From positions 1-64,000 of the forward strand of contig NZ_BAAAXG010000007.1 of NCBI RefSeq assembly GCF_039535475.1: a stretch of 64,000 nucleotides of DNA, written 5' to 3'. A program made the translations under genes and the position numbers. The notes under the pieces are model-generated. The model was not told the origin of the DNA. It made no database searches and was given only the letters and a program-made list of their open reading frames with translations. Positions 42,733 to 51,670 of this stretch are shown here, piece by piece. Every line of letters starts with the position of its first letter. The first letter of the stretch is position 1. Source of the DNA: Streptomyces showdoensis (GTDB lineage: Bacteria > Actinomycetota > Actinomycetes > Streptomycetales > Streptomycetaceae).

Positions 42733-43836
42733 ATGTGCGCCTCCGTGATCCCGCGCGGGCCGGGTGCCACCGCCTGGGCACCGGAGACGGTGACCACCGC
42801 CCCGTACAACGCCCAGACGCCGTCGGCGGCCCTGACCGAAGCGGTCACCCCCGCCGAGGCCCTCTTCGTGCGCGGCCACTTCGGCGTGCCGCGCACGGCG
42901 CCCGCCGCGTGGCGGCTGCGGATCGACGGCGCGGTGCGCGGCCCGTTCGCGCTCGGGTACCCGGAGCTGCTCGCCCTGCCGCACACGGAGCTGGACATGG
43001 TCCTGGAGTGCGCGGGCAACGGCCGCGGCCTGATGACGCCCCGGCCGCCCGGACTGCCCTGGGGGCAAAGGGCGGTCGGCTGCGCGCGGTTCGCGGGTGT
43101 GCCGTTCCGGCTGCTCGCCGAGCGGGCCGGGGTCGACCCGGCGGTCGTCGAGTTCGTCTTCACCGGGGCCGACTCCGGCCCCGTCCACGGCCGCCGCACG
43201 CCCTTCGCCCGCAGCCTGCCGCTCCCCGTCGCCCTGCATCCGGACACCCTGCTCGCCACCCGCATGGACGGCGCGCCGCTCACCCCCGAACACGGCGCGC
43301 CGGTCCGGCTGGTGGTCCCCGGGCGGTACGCGGTGGCGGACGTCAAGTGGCTGGTCGGGGCGCGGGCGGTCACCGAACCCTTCACCGGGGTGTTCCAGAC
43401 CGAGGAGTACGTGTACGTCGACGCGGACGGCACCGGCCGCGGGCCGGTGGCCGGGCTGCGGGTCAAGTCCCTGATCACGGCGCCCGAACCGGACGAGGAC
43501 CTGCGGCGGGGCCGGGAGACGGTGGTGCGCGGCCGGGCCTGGTCGGGCGACGGGGTGCCGGTGCGGCGGGTCGAGGTGCGGACCGTGCACGAAGACGCCC
43601 CCGACGATCCGGAGGGACCTTCGGGGCGATGGCGGGACGCGGGGCTCGCCGAGCCCTCGGGCCCGTACGCCTGGACCGGCTGGTCCTGCCGGTGGACGCC
43701 GGACTCCCCCGGACGCTACCGGGTGTTCGCGCGGGCCACCGACGCGGCCGGCGCCGTCCAGCCGGAGCGGGCGGAGTGGAACGCCCGCGGCTACGGCTGC
43801 AATCCGGTGGCCTCGGTCGACGTCGTCGTGGTCTGA
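42733..43836 (+). CDS. Sulfite oxidase-family molybdopterin protein
   Basis: A 367-residue molybdoenzyme of the sulfite oxidase family. The Moco ligand Cys lies in VLECAGNGRGLM near residue 94, preceded by the SUOX-type motif AWRLRIDGAVRGPF and followed by RLVVPGRYAVADVKWL. The C-terminal Ig-like Mo-co dimerisation domain follows residue ~235 (VVRGRAWSGDGVPVRRVEV). No signal peptide is visible. It probably oxidises sulfite or a similar S-compound. Next downstream, 14 bp away, is the MBL-rhodanese gene, so the pair may form a sulfur oxidation unit. Confidence 0.88.
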   Translation: MCASVIPRGPGATAWAPETVTTAPYNAQTPSAALTEAVTPAEALFVRGHFGVPRTAPAAWRLRIDGAVRGPFALGYPELLALPHTELDMVLECAGNGRGLMTPRPPGLPWGQRAVGCARFAGVPFRLLAERAGVDPAVVEFVFTGADSGPVHGRRTPFARSLPLPVALHPDTLLATRMDGAPLTPEHGAPVRLVVPGRYAVADVKWLVGARAVTEPFTGVFQTEEYVYVDADGTGRGPVAGLRVKSLITAPEPDEDLRRGRETVVRGRAWSGDGVPVRRVEVRTVHEDAPDDPEGPSGRWRDAGLAEPSGPYAWTGWSCRWTPDSPGRYRVFARATDAAGAVQPERAEWNARGYGCNPVASVDVVVV

Positions 43837-43850
43837 GGGCGGCGGGCACC

Positions 43851-45239
43851 GTGCACGAGATCGAGGTCCTGACCACGGCGTCGCTCGGCGACAGCAGCTA
43901 CCTCCTGGTCAGCGGCGACGAGGCCGCCCTGGTGGACCCGCAGCGCGACAGCTGGGCGCTGACGGAGTCCTGCGCCGAGCGGGGGGTGCGCATCCGCTAC
44001 GTCCTGGAGACCCATGTCCACAACGACTACGTCTCCGGCGCCCTGGAGGTGCGCGCGGCGACCGGCGCCACCGTGGCCGGCCCGGCCCGCGCCCCGTACG
44101 CCTTCGACCACCTCCCGCTCGCCGAGGACGACGAGCTCACGGTCGGCGACGTCACCGTGCGGGCGATGGAGACCCCCGGGCACACGGCCGAGCACACCGC
44201 GTACCTGGTCCTGGACGAGCCGGGGGCACCGCCGGCCGCCGTGTTCACCGGGGGCAGCCTGCTCGTCGGCGGCGCCGGCCGCACCGACCTGTCGGGCGCG
44301 GGCCGCACCGAGGAGCTGGCCCGCGCCCAGTTCCGCTCGCTGCGGCGGCTCGCGCTGCTGCCGGACGCGACCCGGGTGCTGCCGACCCACGGCGCGGGCA
44401 GCTCCTGCGCCGCGGGGCCCGTGCCGGGCGGCCCGGACCGTACGACGACGGTGGGGGCGGAGCGGCGGGGCAACCCGGCGCTCGGGCCGCCCGACGAGGA
44501 GCGGTACCTCGCCGAGCGGGCCACGGGCCTGCCGCCGTACCCCGCGTACTACCGGCACATGGCGCCGATCAACCGCTCCGGGCCCGCCGTCCTCGGCGGG
44601 CCGCCGGTGCCCCGCCCGCTCTCCCCGGCGATGGTCGCCGGGCTGACCGGGGAGGGCGCGCAGGTCCTCGACGCCCGCGACCGCCTGGCCTTCGCGGCGG
44701 GACACCTGCCGGGTGCGCTCTGCGAGGAGCTGGACGAGCGCTTCGCGCGCCTGGTCGCCGAGGTCGTACCGTTCGGGACGCGGCTGGTACTGGTCCTGCC
44801 GGGCCCCTCCGCCGGGGGCGCGGCGGCCGAGGAGGCCGTGGTCCAGCTGCTGCGGATCGGGTACGAGAACGTGGCCGGCGTCCTCGCGGGCGGCGTCGAC
44901 GCGTGGCGGGCCGCGGGCCGGGCGGTGCGCTCCTTCCCCACGGCGGACGCGTCCGAGCTGGCCGCACGGCTCGGCGGGGTGCGGGTGCTGGACGTGCGGC
45001 CGGAGCGCCCCGAGGGCGGGATCCCGGGCACGCTCCACGTCCCGCTGCCCGAACTCCCCCGCCGGGTCGCGGAGTTGCCGCGCGACCGGGAGATCTGGAC
45101 GGTGTGCGGCAGCGGCCGGCTGGCCACGATCGCGGCGAGCCTGCTGGACCGGGCGGGCCTGGCGGTGCGAGCGGTGACCAGCGGCGGGGTGCGGGACCTT
45201 CGGCCGTCCCGGCGACCCCCGGGTCAGCCGATCGGCTGA
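43851..45239 (+). CDS. MBL-fold persulfide dioxygenase fused to two rhodanese domains
   Basis: A 462-residue protein. Residues ~1-245 are a metallo-beta-lactamase fold with THVHNDYVSGA (metal-binding) and GHTAEH, similar to ETHE1-type persulfide dioxygenases; the usual final His of HxHxDH is Tyr. A first rhodanese-like domain (~265-355, DARDRLAFAAGHLPGA) lacks the active Cys (LVLVLPG). The second (~360-450) has an active-site loop VCGSGRLA. GTG 43851 follows the sulfite oxidase gene directly. Together they could convert persulfide to sulfite and sulfite to sulfate, detoxifying sulfide. Confidence 0.87.
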   Translation: MHEIEVLTTASLGDSSYLLVSGDEAALVDPQRDSWALTESCAERGVRIRYVLETHVHNDYVSGALEVRAATGATVAGPARAPYAFDHLPLAEDDELTVGDVTVRAMETPGHTAEHTAYLVLDEPGAPPAAVFTGGSLLVGGAGRTDLSGAGRTEELARAQFRSLRRLALLPDATRVLPTHGAGSSCAAGPVPGGPDRTTTVGAERRGNPALGPPDEERYLAERATGLPPYPAYYRHMAPINRSGPAVLGGPPVPRPLSPAMVAGLTGEGAQVLDARDRLAFAAGHLPGALCEELDERFARLVAEVVPFGTRLVLVLPGPSAGGAAAEEAVVQLLRIGYENVAGVLAGGVDAWRAAGRAVRSFPTADASELAARLGGVRVLDVRPERPEGGIPGTLHVPLPELPRRVAELPRDREIWTVCGSGRLATIAASLLDRAGLAVRAVTSGGVRDLRPSRRPPGQPIG

Positions 45240-45330
45240 CCCGAGGGGCCCCGGGGTGGCCGGAGCATGGGACACGGGCTGCCCCTCCGCCCCGCCGGCC
45301 CCGCCCCGTCTCGCCCCAGGAGTCCCGCCG

Positions 45331-46501
45331 ATGAACCGTCACCGCGCCCTCGCCGGGCTGGCCGCCGCCGTCGCCCTGCTGGCGGGCTGCGCCCAGGGCG
45401 GCGAGCGGGCCGCCGCCGGGCCCGCCACGGCGTCGCCGTCCCCCGGTGCCGCCTCCCCTTCCGCCCCCTCCCCTTCCGTCCCCTCCCCGTCGGCCCCCTC
45501 CCCGTCGGCCGCGTCCCCGGGGGCGCCCGCCCCGGCCGGCACGCTGCTCGTCGCCGACTTCGGCGCGGACACGGTCACCTTCGTCGACCCGGCGCGCGGC
45601 CCGGTGGCCTCCGTGCGGGTGGGCACCGCGCCGTACGGGCTCGCGGTCGGCGCCGACGGCCGGGCCTGGGTCGCGACCGCCGAGGGCGTGGCCGTCGTGG
45701 ACACGGCCGCCCGGACCCGCCTCGCCCTCGTCCCGTACCGGACGGCGACCGGTCCCGTCACCACCGGCGAGTACCGGGGCGGCGGCATGGGGATCGCGCT
45801 GTCGCCCGACGGACGCCGGGCGTACGTGGGCGTCAACGTGCCCGGCGGGAACGGCACCCTGGAGGTGATCGACACGGCAGCCCTGGAGGTCACGGACGCC
45901 GTGCCGGTCGGGCGGCGCCCCTTCGACGTGGACGTGGCGCGCGACGGCTCGGAGGTCTACGCCACGGACCACGACTCCTTCGACGTGACCGCGGTCCGCG
46001 CCGACACCCTGCGCGCGCCGGATCGAGGTGGCCCCGTACGGGACGGAGGGCGGGCTCGGCTCCTGGCTGAAGCCGCACTACGCGGCCGTGCGTCCCTCGG
46101 ACGGGCGGCTGCTGCTGCCCTTCGAGGGCGAGCGGCTCGTCGTCCTGGACCCGCGGACCGGTCGCTCCACGGTCGAGCCGATGACGGCGGACACGCATCA
46201 GCACGGCGTCGCGGTCACCCCCGACGGCACCCTCCTCGTGGTCGGCACCGGTCCCATCGACCCGTCCGCCGACCGGGGCCCGTCCCTGACCGTCCGCGCG
46301 CCGGACGGCCGCGAGCGCGTCGTCCCGCTGGACGGCCCGCACGAGGACGTCGCCGTCTCGGCGGACGGCCGTACCGCCTACGTCACGGGCGGCTTCACCC
46401 GGGACGGCTTCTGGGACGGCCTGACGGTCGTCGACCTCGCCGACGGCTCGACCCGCCGGCTGGCGGCCGGCGCGCGCCCCCTGGGGATCGCGGTGCTCTG
46501 A
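45331..46501 (+). pseudogene. YVTN-type beta-propeller lipoprotein, frameshifted
   Basis: The N-terminal part is a lipoprotein signal with the lipobox LLAGC (residues ~21-25) and a Ser/Pro-rich linker. YVTN-like propeller repeats follow: ADTVTFVDPARG, YGLAVGADGRAWVAT, GIALSPDGRRAYVGV, PFDVDVARDGSEVYAT. Near 46010-46020 the frame shifts by one base. The remaining repeats continue in the other frame (GLGSWLKPHYAAVRPSDGRLLLPF, HGVAVTPDGTLLVVGT, ...ADGRTAYVTGGF) to the stop at 46499-46501. The correct protein would have about 390 residues and would sit on the outer face of the membrane. The break is a sequencing error or a real lesion. Confidence 0.75.
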
Positions 46502-46566
46502 GCACCGGCTGTCGGCGCCATGGTGTTGGCTGGCAGGCGCAACGAGTCCCGGCCCGAGGAGCGTCC

Positions 46567-47061
46567 ATGACCGCCGCCCACCGCAACACCCAGCCGCCGC
46601 CCGCGCAGGCCTCCCTCGGCGCGGGGGTGGTCGTCACCGACGCCGCCGGGCGGGTGCTGCTCGGCCTGCACCGCTCCGGCGTCTGGGAGCTCCCCGGCGG
46701 CAAGGTCGACCCGGGCGAGTCGATCGAGCGGGCGGCGGTGCGCGAACTGGCCGAGGAGACCACGCTCGTGGCCGTCGAGGCCGACGCCCGGGTCATCGGG
46801 CTCGTCCTGGACACCCAGACCTCGGCGGCGCTGACCCGGATGACCGCCGCGACGGTGGTCCGCGCCCACAGCGGCAGCCCGGCCGTCGCCGAACCCGACA
46901 AGATCGAGCGCTGGGAGTGGACCGCGCTCGACCGGCTGCCCGCGGCCCTGTTCCTCCCCTCGGCCCAGGTGCTGAAGCTGTGGCGCCCCGAACTCCCCAT
47001 TCCGGACGGCCCGTTCCACCGCTACGCCGTCGAGCGTCTGGCACCTCCGGGACGCCCCTGA
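46567..47061 (+). CDS. NUDIX hydrolase
   Basis: A 164-residue NUDIX hydrolase. The Nudix box is complete except for its last Gly: GGKVDPGESIERAAVRELAEET, residues ~41-62, with Glu residues for metal binding. VLLGLHRSGVWELPGGK precedes it. It may clean up oxidised nucleotides or NDP derivatives; the substrate cannot be told. ATG 46567 has GAGGAG upstream. It lies 65 bp behind the propeller gene. Confidence 0.88.
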   Translation: MTAAHRNTQPPPAQASLGAGVVVTDAAGRVLLGLHRSGVWELPGGKVDPGESIERAAVRELAEETTLVAVEADARVIGLVLDTQTSAALTRMTAATVVRAHSGSPAVAEPDKIERWEWTALDRLPAALFLPSAQVLKLWRPELPIPDGPFHRYAVERLAPPGRP

Positions 47062-47092
47062 CATCATTCGGTGAGGGGGAGGGGGGTGCTCC

Positions 47093-47947
47093 GTGGGGAC
47101 GGGCGACCGGGTGACGGTGCCACCGCCGGGCGAGGAGGCCACGCGGACCGCGCGCGAGGCCGGGCTCGGGGTGTATCTGCGGGGCTTCCGTGCGCACCAC
47201 ACCGAGGGCGAGCGGCGCCGGGGCGTGCCGCCCTCGGCGCTGCTGCTGCTCGGGGTGGCGGCCCTCTGGCTCCCGGTGCTGGCCACCCGGCTGGTCGGCA
47301 CCTGGGCCGGGATCCTGCTGCTGGTGCCGCCGTTCGGCCTGCTCGGGCGGCTGGTGTGGCGCTACGGCAAGGTGCCCAGCGCCTCGCTGCGACCGGACGA
47401 GTACGTGTACCTGTACGAGCGGGGGCTGCTCTGTCCGGGCACCGACGGGGGCGCGCGGGCGGTGCCCTGGGGCGCGGTGACGGCGATGCACCAGGACGTC
47501 ACCCGTACGTACGTCCACGGGGGGTACGCGGGGACGCGCTACGCGTACCGGCTGTCGACCGGCGGACGGCGGGCGGTGACCGTGGACGGCTTCATCAACG
47601 AGGAGACGGTGCCGAAGCCCACCGACTCGCAGATCCGCGAGCTGGCCCAGATCGTCCTGGACGAGACGGTGCGCCGGGCCCTGCCGACGGCGGTGTCGGC
47701 GCTGGAGGAGGGCGGGAGCGTGGCCTTCGGGGAGGTGGCGCTGGACGGGCGGGGCATCACGCTGCCGTCGGGGACGTCGCCGTGGGAGCGGGTGCGGCGC
47801 TGCGAGCTGCGCGGGGACGGGCTGGTCGTGGTGCGGACCGCCGGGGGCGGCCGGTGGGCGCGGGAGTCGCGGGAGATCCCCGACTTCCCGGTCTTCTGGG
47901 CCCTGGTCAAGGAGCTGGCGCCGACCGCCCGCGAACACCGTAGGTGA
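47093..47947 (+). CDS. Predicted membrane protein with DUF6585-like features
   Basis: A 284-residue protein starting at GTG 47093. Two hydrophobic segments lie close together at ~46-62 and ~66-84 (ALLLLGVAALWLPVLA; WAGILLLVPPFGLLGRLV). A PH-like cytoplasmic region follows: EYVYLYERGLLC, VPWGAVTAMHQDV, YRLSTGGRRAVTV, then GISPWERV-like. This layout matches the DUF6585 family in Streptomyces. Its function is unknown. It stands alone between the NUDIX and the VOC genes. Confidence 0.7.
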   Translation: MGTGDRVTVPPPGEEATRTAREAGLGVYLRGFRAHHTEGERRRGVPPSALLLLGVAALWLPVLATRLVGTWAGILLLVPPFGLLGRLVWRYGKVPSASLRPDEYVYLYERGLLCPGTDGGARAVPWGAVTAMHQDVTRTYVHGGYAGTRYAYRLSTGGRRAVTVDGFINEETVPKPTDSQIRELAQIVLDETVRRALPTAVSALEEGGSVAFGEVALDGRGITLPSGTSPWERVRRCELRGDGLVVVRTAGGGRWARESREIPDFPVFWALVKELAPTAREHRR

Positions 47948-48057
47948 CCGCTCTCCGCGAAGGGAGGCGCATCACTCACCGTGCGTCACCATGCGGGGCG
48001 CGGCGGAGGTGGTTAGCGTGGCCGTAGACACGTCATCGATCGGAAGAGAGTCCCGTC

Positions 48058-48855
48058 ATGGCCTCACGCACGGAAGGCACGCCGGTCTGGACCGACGCGA
48101 TGTTCACGGACATCGAGGGGGCGAAGTCGTTCTACGGCGACGTGCTCGGCTGGACCTTCGGCGAGTCCGCCTCGGAGTACGGGAACTACACCCAGGCCTA
48201 CAAGGACGGCAAGGCGGTCGCGGCGGTCGTCCCGCCGATGCCCGGGCAGGACGGTGAGCAGCAGTCGGCCTGGTGTCTGTACTTCGCCTCGCCCGACGTC
48301 GAGATCACCGCGGAGAAGATCAAGGCCGCGGGCGGCACGCTGCTGATGGAGCCGATGAGGGTGGGCGACTTCGGTTCGATGTGTCTGGCGCAGGACCCGA
48401 CGGGCGTGGTGTTCGGCGTCTGGCAGGCGGGCGCGCACGAGGGCTTCGAGGTGGAGGGCGAGTCCGGCAGCTACGCGTGGGCGGAGGTCTTCACCCGCGA
48501 GCCGGCCAAGGCCGACGACTTCTTCACCGCGGTCTTCGACTACAGCTCGAAGAAGATCAAGGACGAGCACATGGACTACCGGGTCTTCGACCTCGGTGCC
48601 GATCCCGTCCTGGGCCGGATGGCGATGACCGCGGAGGACTTCCCGGCCGAGATCCCCGCGTACATCCAGGTCTACTTCGCCGTCGACAACTGCGACAAGG
48701 CCGTCGAGTACGCCGAGCGGGCCGGCGGCCGGAAGGTGTTCGGGCCGATGGACAGCCCCTTCGGGCGGTTCGCGGCGATCGTGGACCCGCAGGGCGCGGC
48801 GTTCGCGGTGATCGACGCGAGGACGACGGTCGGCGAGATGCCCGAGATGGAGTGA
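48058..48855 (+). CDS. VOC-superfamily (glyoxalase-like) protein, two domains
   Basis: A 265-residue protein of two vicinal oxygen chelate modules, about 7-120 and 138-257. Each shows the FYGDVLGW/FFTAVFDYS opening strand and helix and the final D-P-x-G-A/VF-V strand (DPTGVVFGVW; DPQGAAFAVI). Similar proteins are found in antibiotic resistance and in general metabolism. A related two-domain VOC gene is at 62487. ATG 48058 has GGAAGAGAG upstream; a TAGCGT box at 48014-48019 could be the -10. Confidence 0.85.
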   Translation: MASRTEGTPVWTDAMFTDIEGAKSFYGDVLGWTFGESASEYGNYTQAYKDGKAVAAVVPPMPGQDGEQQSAWCLYFASPDVEITAEKIKAAGGTLLMEPMRVGDFGSMCLAQDPTGVVFGVWQAGAHEGFEVEGESGSYAWAEVFTREPAKADDFFTAVFDYSSKKIKDEHMDYRVFDLGADPVLGRMAMTAEDFPAEIPAYIQVYFAVDNCDKAVEYAERAGGRKVFGPMDSPFGRFAAIVDPQGAAFAVIDARTTVGEMPEME

Positions 48856-48874
48856 GCCCCCCCACGGGACGCTG

Positions 48875-48907
48875 GTGCCCGGGACCCCGTCGGGGGGTCC
48901 CGGGCAC
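48875..48907. terminator. Strong bidirectional terminator hairpin
   Basis: A perfect 14-bp stem, 48875-48888 with 48894-48907, and a 5-base loop. It lies between the VOC gene and the convergent secreted-protein gene. Confidence 0.8.
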
Positions 48908-48930
48908 GCGTGCTTCCGCCCGGAGGGCGG

Positions 48931-50523
48931 TCAGGCGCCGTCGCGGACGGCGACGATGCCGTTGAAGACGCCCACGTACGCGGTGCCGTCGGGACCGAGG
49001 GTGATCGGCGCCCAGTTGTTGTCGTAGGCGGGGCCGGTGCCGGTCAGCCGGGACCAGGAGCGCTTGCCGGTGCGGAAGTCGACGGCCGTCAGGTACCAGG
49101 CGTCGATGCCGAGCGGGTTGGGCCGCTTCTCGTAGAAGTAGAGCAGGCCGTTGGCGGTGGAGAGCTTGGGCACGGTGGAGGGCGAGCGGACGTCGCTCTC
49201 CCACACGGTGTCGCAGCCGCTGCCGTCGGCGCGGACGTCGACGCGGGTGGCGCCGCCGACGACGCTGCGGCCGAAGGTCAGCGTGGTGGGGTTCTCGTAG
49301 CCGTAGTTGTTCTCGACGACGAGGCTGTTGCCCCAGCTGATGAGCGAGTTGTCGGTGGTGGAGGCGCCGGAGCCGAAGACCGGGACCTTGCAGACGAGGC
49401 GGTCGGCCTCGGCCACGTCGGTGCCGCGCCGGTAGACCAGGACGTTCATCCGGTCGTCGGCGTTGTCGGTGATGGCGACGTACCGCGCGCCGTTCTGGCC
49501 GAAGAGGTCGGGGGTGGTGCCCGAGCCCTGGTTCACGGAGCCGGGCTTGGTGCCGGTGCCCCGGTCGTAGGTCTGGCGCCACTGGACGCGCGGGGTGCCG
49601 TCGGCGTCGGCGCGGAAGCTGTAGAGCGCGTGGTCGGTGACGATGGAGACGCCGTCCTCGGCGACGGAGAAGGAGTTCTGGATCTCCTCGCCGTCGAGCC
49701 GGATCGCGCGCAGGGCGCCGGTGGCGGGGTCGACGGTGCCGACCCGGCCGAGCCGGGTCACCCACCAGATGCGCCCGTCCCAGTCGGGCATCACGGAGGT
49801 GACGGGGTCGCAGACGCCGCTGGGGAAGAGGTTGGTCCAGCTGACGCAGTCGTGCGGGACGAGCGGGGTCAGGTCCCAGTCGTCCTCGACGACGAACTCC
49901 CATGCCCCGTCGCCCTTCTGACGGTGCGCGAGGCGCAGGACGTGCTGCCGCGAGTCGGCCAGGACGACCCGGTCGCGGTCGTCGAGGTAGAAGTAGGCGC
50001 CGCCGGAGGTGTCCTTGAAGATCTTCTCGAAGTCGAGGCGGGTGATGGCCTCGACGGTGGAGGAGCGCTGCGGCAGCTGGTACTCGGCGAGGGTGTCGAG
50101 GGTGCGCGGGTCGAGCAGTTTGAGCAGGAAGCCGTTGAAGGTGCCGCAGACGGTGACGAGCCGGCCGCCGGCGTCGAACGTGACGGTGGCGCACTCGCCG
50201 CCCAGGGCGGCGATCTTCTCGCTGGCGACCTTGGGGTCGCGGCCGAGCGGCCCGGGGAAGGGGTGGGTGCCGCTGCCGGCCGCGTCGGCGTGCATGCCGC
50301 TGCGGCCGTTGGGGGCGAGGTACGGGTGCTGGGGCGGCGCCTCGGCGGGGACCGGCCGGGCGGTGGCGGGCGCCCCCTCGTAGGAGGCGACGAGCCGGTG
50401 CCCGGGGGCGAGCGGTATCTCGTCGGCGAGGGCGACGGGTGTGGCGAGGGCGAGCGCGGTCGCGCTCACGGCGGCGATCAGCGCGAGTGCGCGGGCTCGC
50501 CGACCGGGGGGTCGGGTGGTCAA
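48931..50523 (-). CDS. Secreted protein with beta-propeller-like repeats
   Basis: A 530-residue exported protein. The start is TTG 50523, chosen because GAGGAG lies five bases upstream; the open frame reaches 50622 but those extra residues are not signal-like. Residues 1-34 are a signal peptide (RRARALALIAAVSATALALATPVALA-DE). The mature part has repeated strand patterns with WxxxxR/VGTVDPATGALRAIRL, AVAEDGVSIVTDHALYSF and GTAYVGVFNGIVAVRD, which resemble PQQ-type beta-propeller blades. No catalytic residues could be named. Its function is unknown. Confidence 0.78.
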   Translation of the reverse strand: MTTRPPGRRARALALIAAVSATALALATPVALADEIPLAPGHRLVASYEGAPATARPVPAEAPPQHPYLAPNGRSGMHADAAGSGTHPFPGPLGRDPKVASEKIAALGGECATVTFDAGGRLVTVCGTFNGFLLKLLDPRTLDTLAEYQLPQRSSTVEAITRLDFEKIFKDTSGGAYFYLDDRDRVVLADSRQHVLRLAHRQKGDGAWEFVVEDDWDLTPLVPHDCVSWTNLFPSGVCDPVTSVMPDWDGRIWWVTRLGRVGTVDPATGALRAIRLDGEEIQNSFSVAEDGVSIVTDHALYSFRADADGTPRVQWRQTYDRGTGTKPGSVNQGSGTTPDLFGQNGARYVAITDNADDRMNVLVYRRGTDVAEADRLVCKVPVFGSGASTTDNSLISWGNSLVVENNYGYENPTTLTFGRSVVGGATRVDVRADGSGCDTVWESDVRSPSTVPKLSTANGLLYFYEKRPNPLGIDAWYLTAVDFRTGKRSWSRLTGTGPAYDNNWAPITLGPDGTAYVGVFNGIVAVRDGA

Positions 50524-50609
50524 TGCGGCTCCTCGGGTGCGTGCGTACGAAGGTCGCGCCGCGGTGACGCTAGGCCCGAGTGCTTGAGATGTACATGGAA
50601 AAGCGGGCC

Positions 50610-50638
50610 GTTTCACGCGCACTTCACGATCATGAAAC
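50610..50638. promoter_or_regulatory. GTTTCA-N17-TGAAAC inverted repeat upstream of the secreted propeller gene
   Basis: GTTTCA (50610-50615) and TGAAAC (50633-50638) flank a smaller TTCACG/ATGAA repeat. It lies about 90 bp upstream of the secreted gene and 18 bp after the small membrane protein gene. A candidate operator. Confidence 0.35.
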
Positions 50639-50655
50639 GTTCCGCCGGGCGCCGG

Positions 50656-50850
50656 TCAGGGCCGCAGGCTGGAGACCACGTCGGCGGTGGCGGCGACCCC
50701 GTTCTGGATGCTGGGCGCCATGCTCGTGCTCGCCAGGAAGAAGCCGAGCAGCGCGCAGACCAGCGCGTGGGAGAACTTCAGACCTCCCGTGCGCAGGAAG
50801 ATCACGGCCAGGATCAGCAGCAGCAGCAGTACGGAAACGGAAACGGCCAT
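50656..50850 (-). CDS. Small conserved Streptomyces membrane protein
   Basis: A 64-residue protein with two hydrophobic helices: VSVSVLLLLLILAVIFLR and FSHALVCALLGFFLA, then STSMAPSIQNGV and a charged tail. The same layout occurs in short membrane proteins of many Streptomyces. ATG 50850 has GAGGAGG at 8-base spacing; a GTG at 50874 would add eight residues but would put the ribosome site inside the gene. Its function is unknown. Confidence 0.75.
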   Translation of the reverse strand: MAVSVSVLLLLLILAVIFLRTGGLKFSHALVCALLGFFLASTSMAPSIQNGVAATADVVSSLRP

Positions 50851-50962
50851 CGCGCAAACCTCCTCGCGCCGCACCGGAATTGCGGCGTTCGGCGGACAGT
50901 GTGGCGGACCGGACGATCCGGACGGCGGTATGGCGGCGCGCCCATCCGGGTGACGTTCCGGA

Positions 50963-51670
50963 TCAGACCGTTCCCCACCGCGGCACCGGACCGTTCCCCG
51001 GCTCCGGGGTTCCGCCCCCCAGGCAGTCGGGCCACTCCACCGTGCGGTCGCACCAGCGCTCCAGGAGCACCCGGTCGTGGCCGACGGCGAGCAGCCCCGC
51101 GCCGGTCTCCGCCCGGTAGGCCTCCACCGCGCCGACCAGGGCCGCGGTCGTCGAGGCGTCGAGCATCGCGGTCATCTCGTCGCAGACCAGCCAGCGGGGC
51201 CGCAGCACCAGGGCGCGGGCCAGGCAGGCGCGCTGCAGCTGCCCGTCGCTGACCTCGTGCGGACGGCGGCCCAGCAGGTCGCCGGTGAGCCCGACGACGG
51301 GGGCGAGGGCGGCGAGGCGTTCGGGGACGAGGGAGCGCCGGCCGGTGGCGCGCAGCGGCTCGGCGATCAGGTCGGCGAGCCGCAGCCGCGGGTCGGCGGC
51401 GAGCCGGGGCTGCTGGAAGACCACCCCGATCGAGGTGCGCAGCGCGCGCGGGGCGCGGTGACGCCAGGCCCGTACCTCGGTGCCGTCGACGCGGACCCGG
51501 CCCTCGTCGGGGCGGTGCAGCAGGGCGGCGACCCGGGCCAGGGTGGACTTGCCGCAGCCGCTGGGGCCGAGCAGCCCGACCGCCTCGCCGGGGGCGACGG
51601 TCAGCGAGGCGTGCCGGAAGACCGGCGCGCGGCGCTCGTATCCGGCGGTGACGTCGTGGAGTTCAAGCAT
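50963..51670 (-). CDS. ABC transporter ATPase, second subunit (DppF/NikE-like)
   Basis: A 235-residue ATPase that energises peptide/nickel-type import. Walker A GPSGCGKST is near residue 37; the signature is VSDGQLQR, a family variant of LSGGQ; the Walker B region LVCDEMTAMLDAS follows, and H of VGHDR is the switch His. It lacks the C-terminal oligopeptide extension. It overlaps the first ATPase by 8 bp and ends the operon. Confidence 0.9.
   Translation of the reverse strand: MLELHDVTAGYERRAPVFRHASLTVAPGEAVGLLGPSGCGKSTLARVAALLHRPDEGRVRVDGTEVRAWRHRAPRALRTSIGVVFQQPRLAADPRLRLADLIAEPLRATGRRSLVPERLAALAPVVGLTGDLLGRRPHEVSDGQLQRACLARALVLRPRWLVCDEMTAMLDASTTAALVGAVEAYRAETGAGLLAVGHDRVLLERWCDRTVEWPDCLGGGTPEPGNGPVPRWGTV

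Noticed and set aside
50524..50622. N-terminal extension of the secreted propeller protein
   Set aside because: The signal peptide begins at the TTG with a GAGGAG site; the upstream residues are not signal-like.
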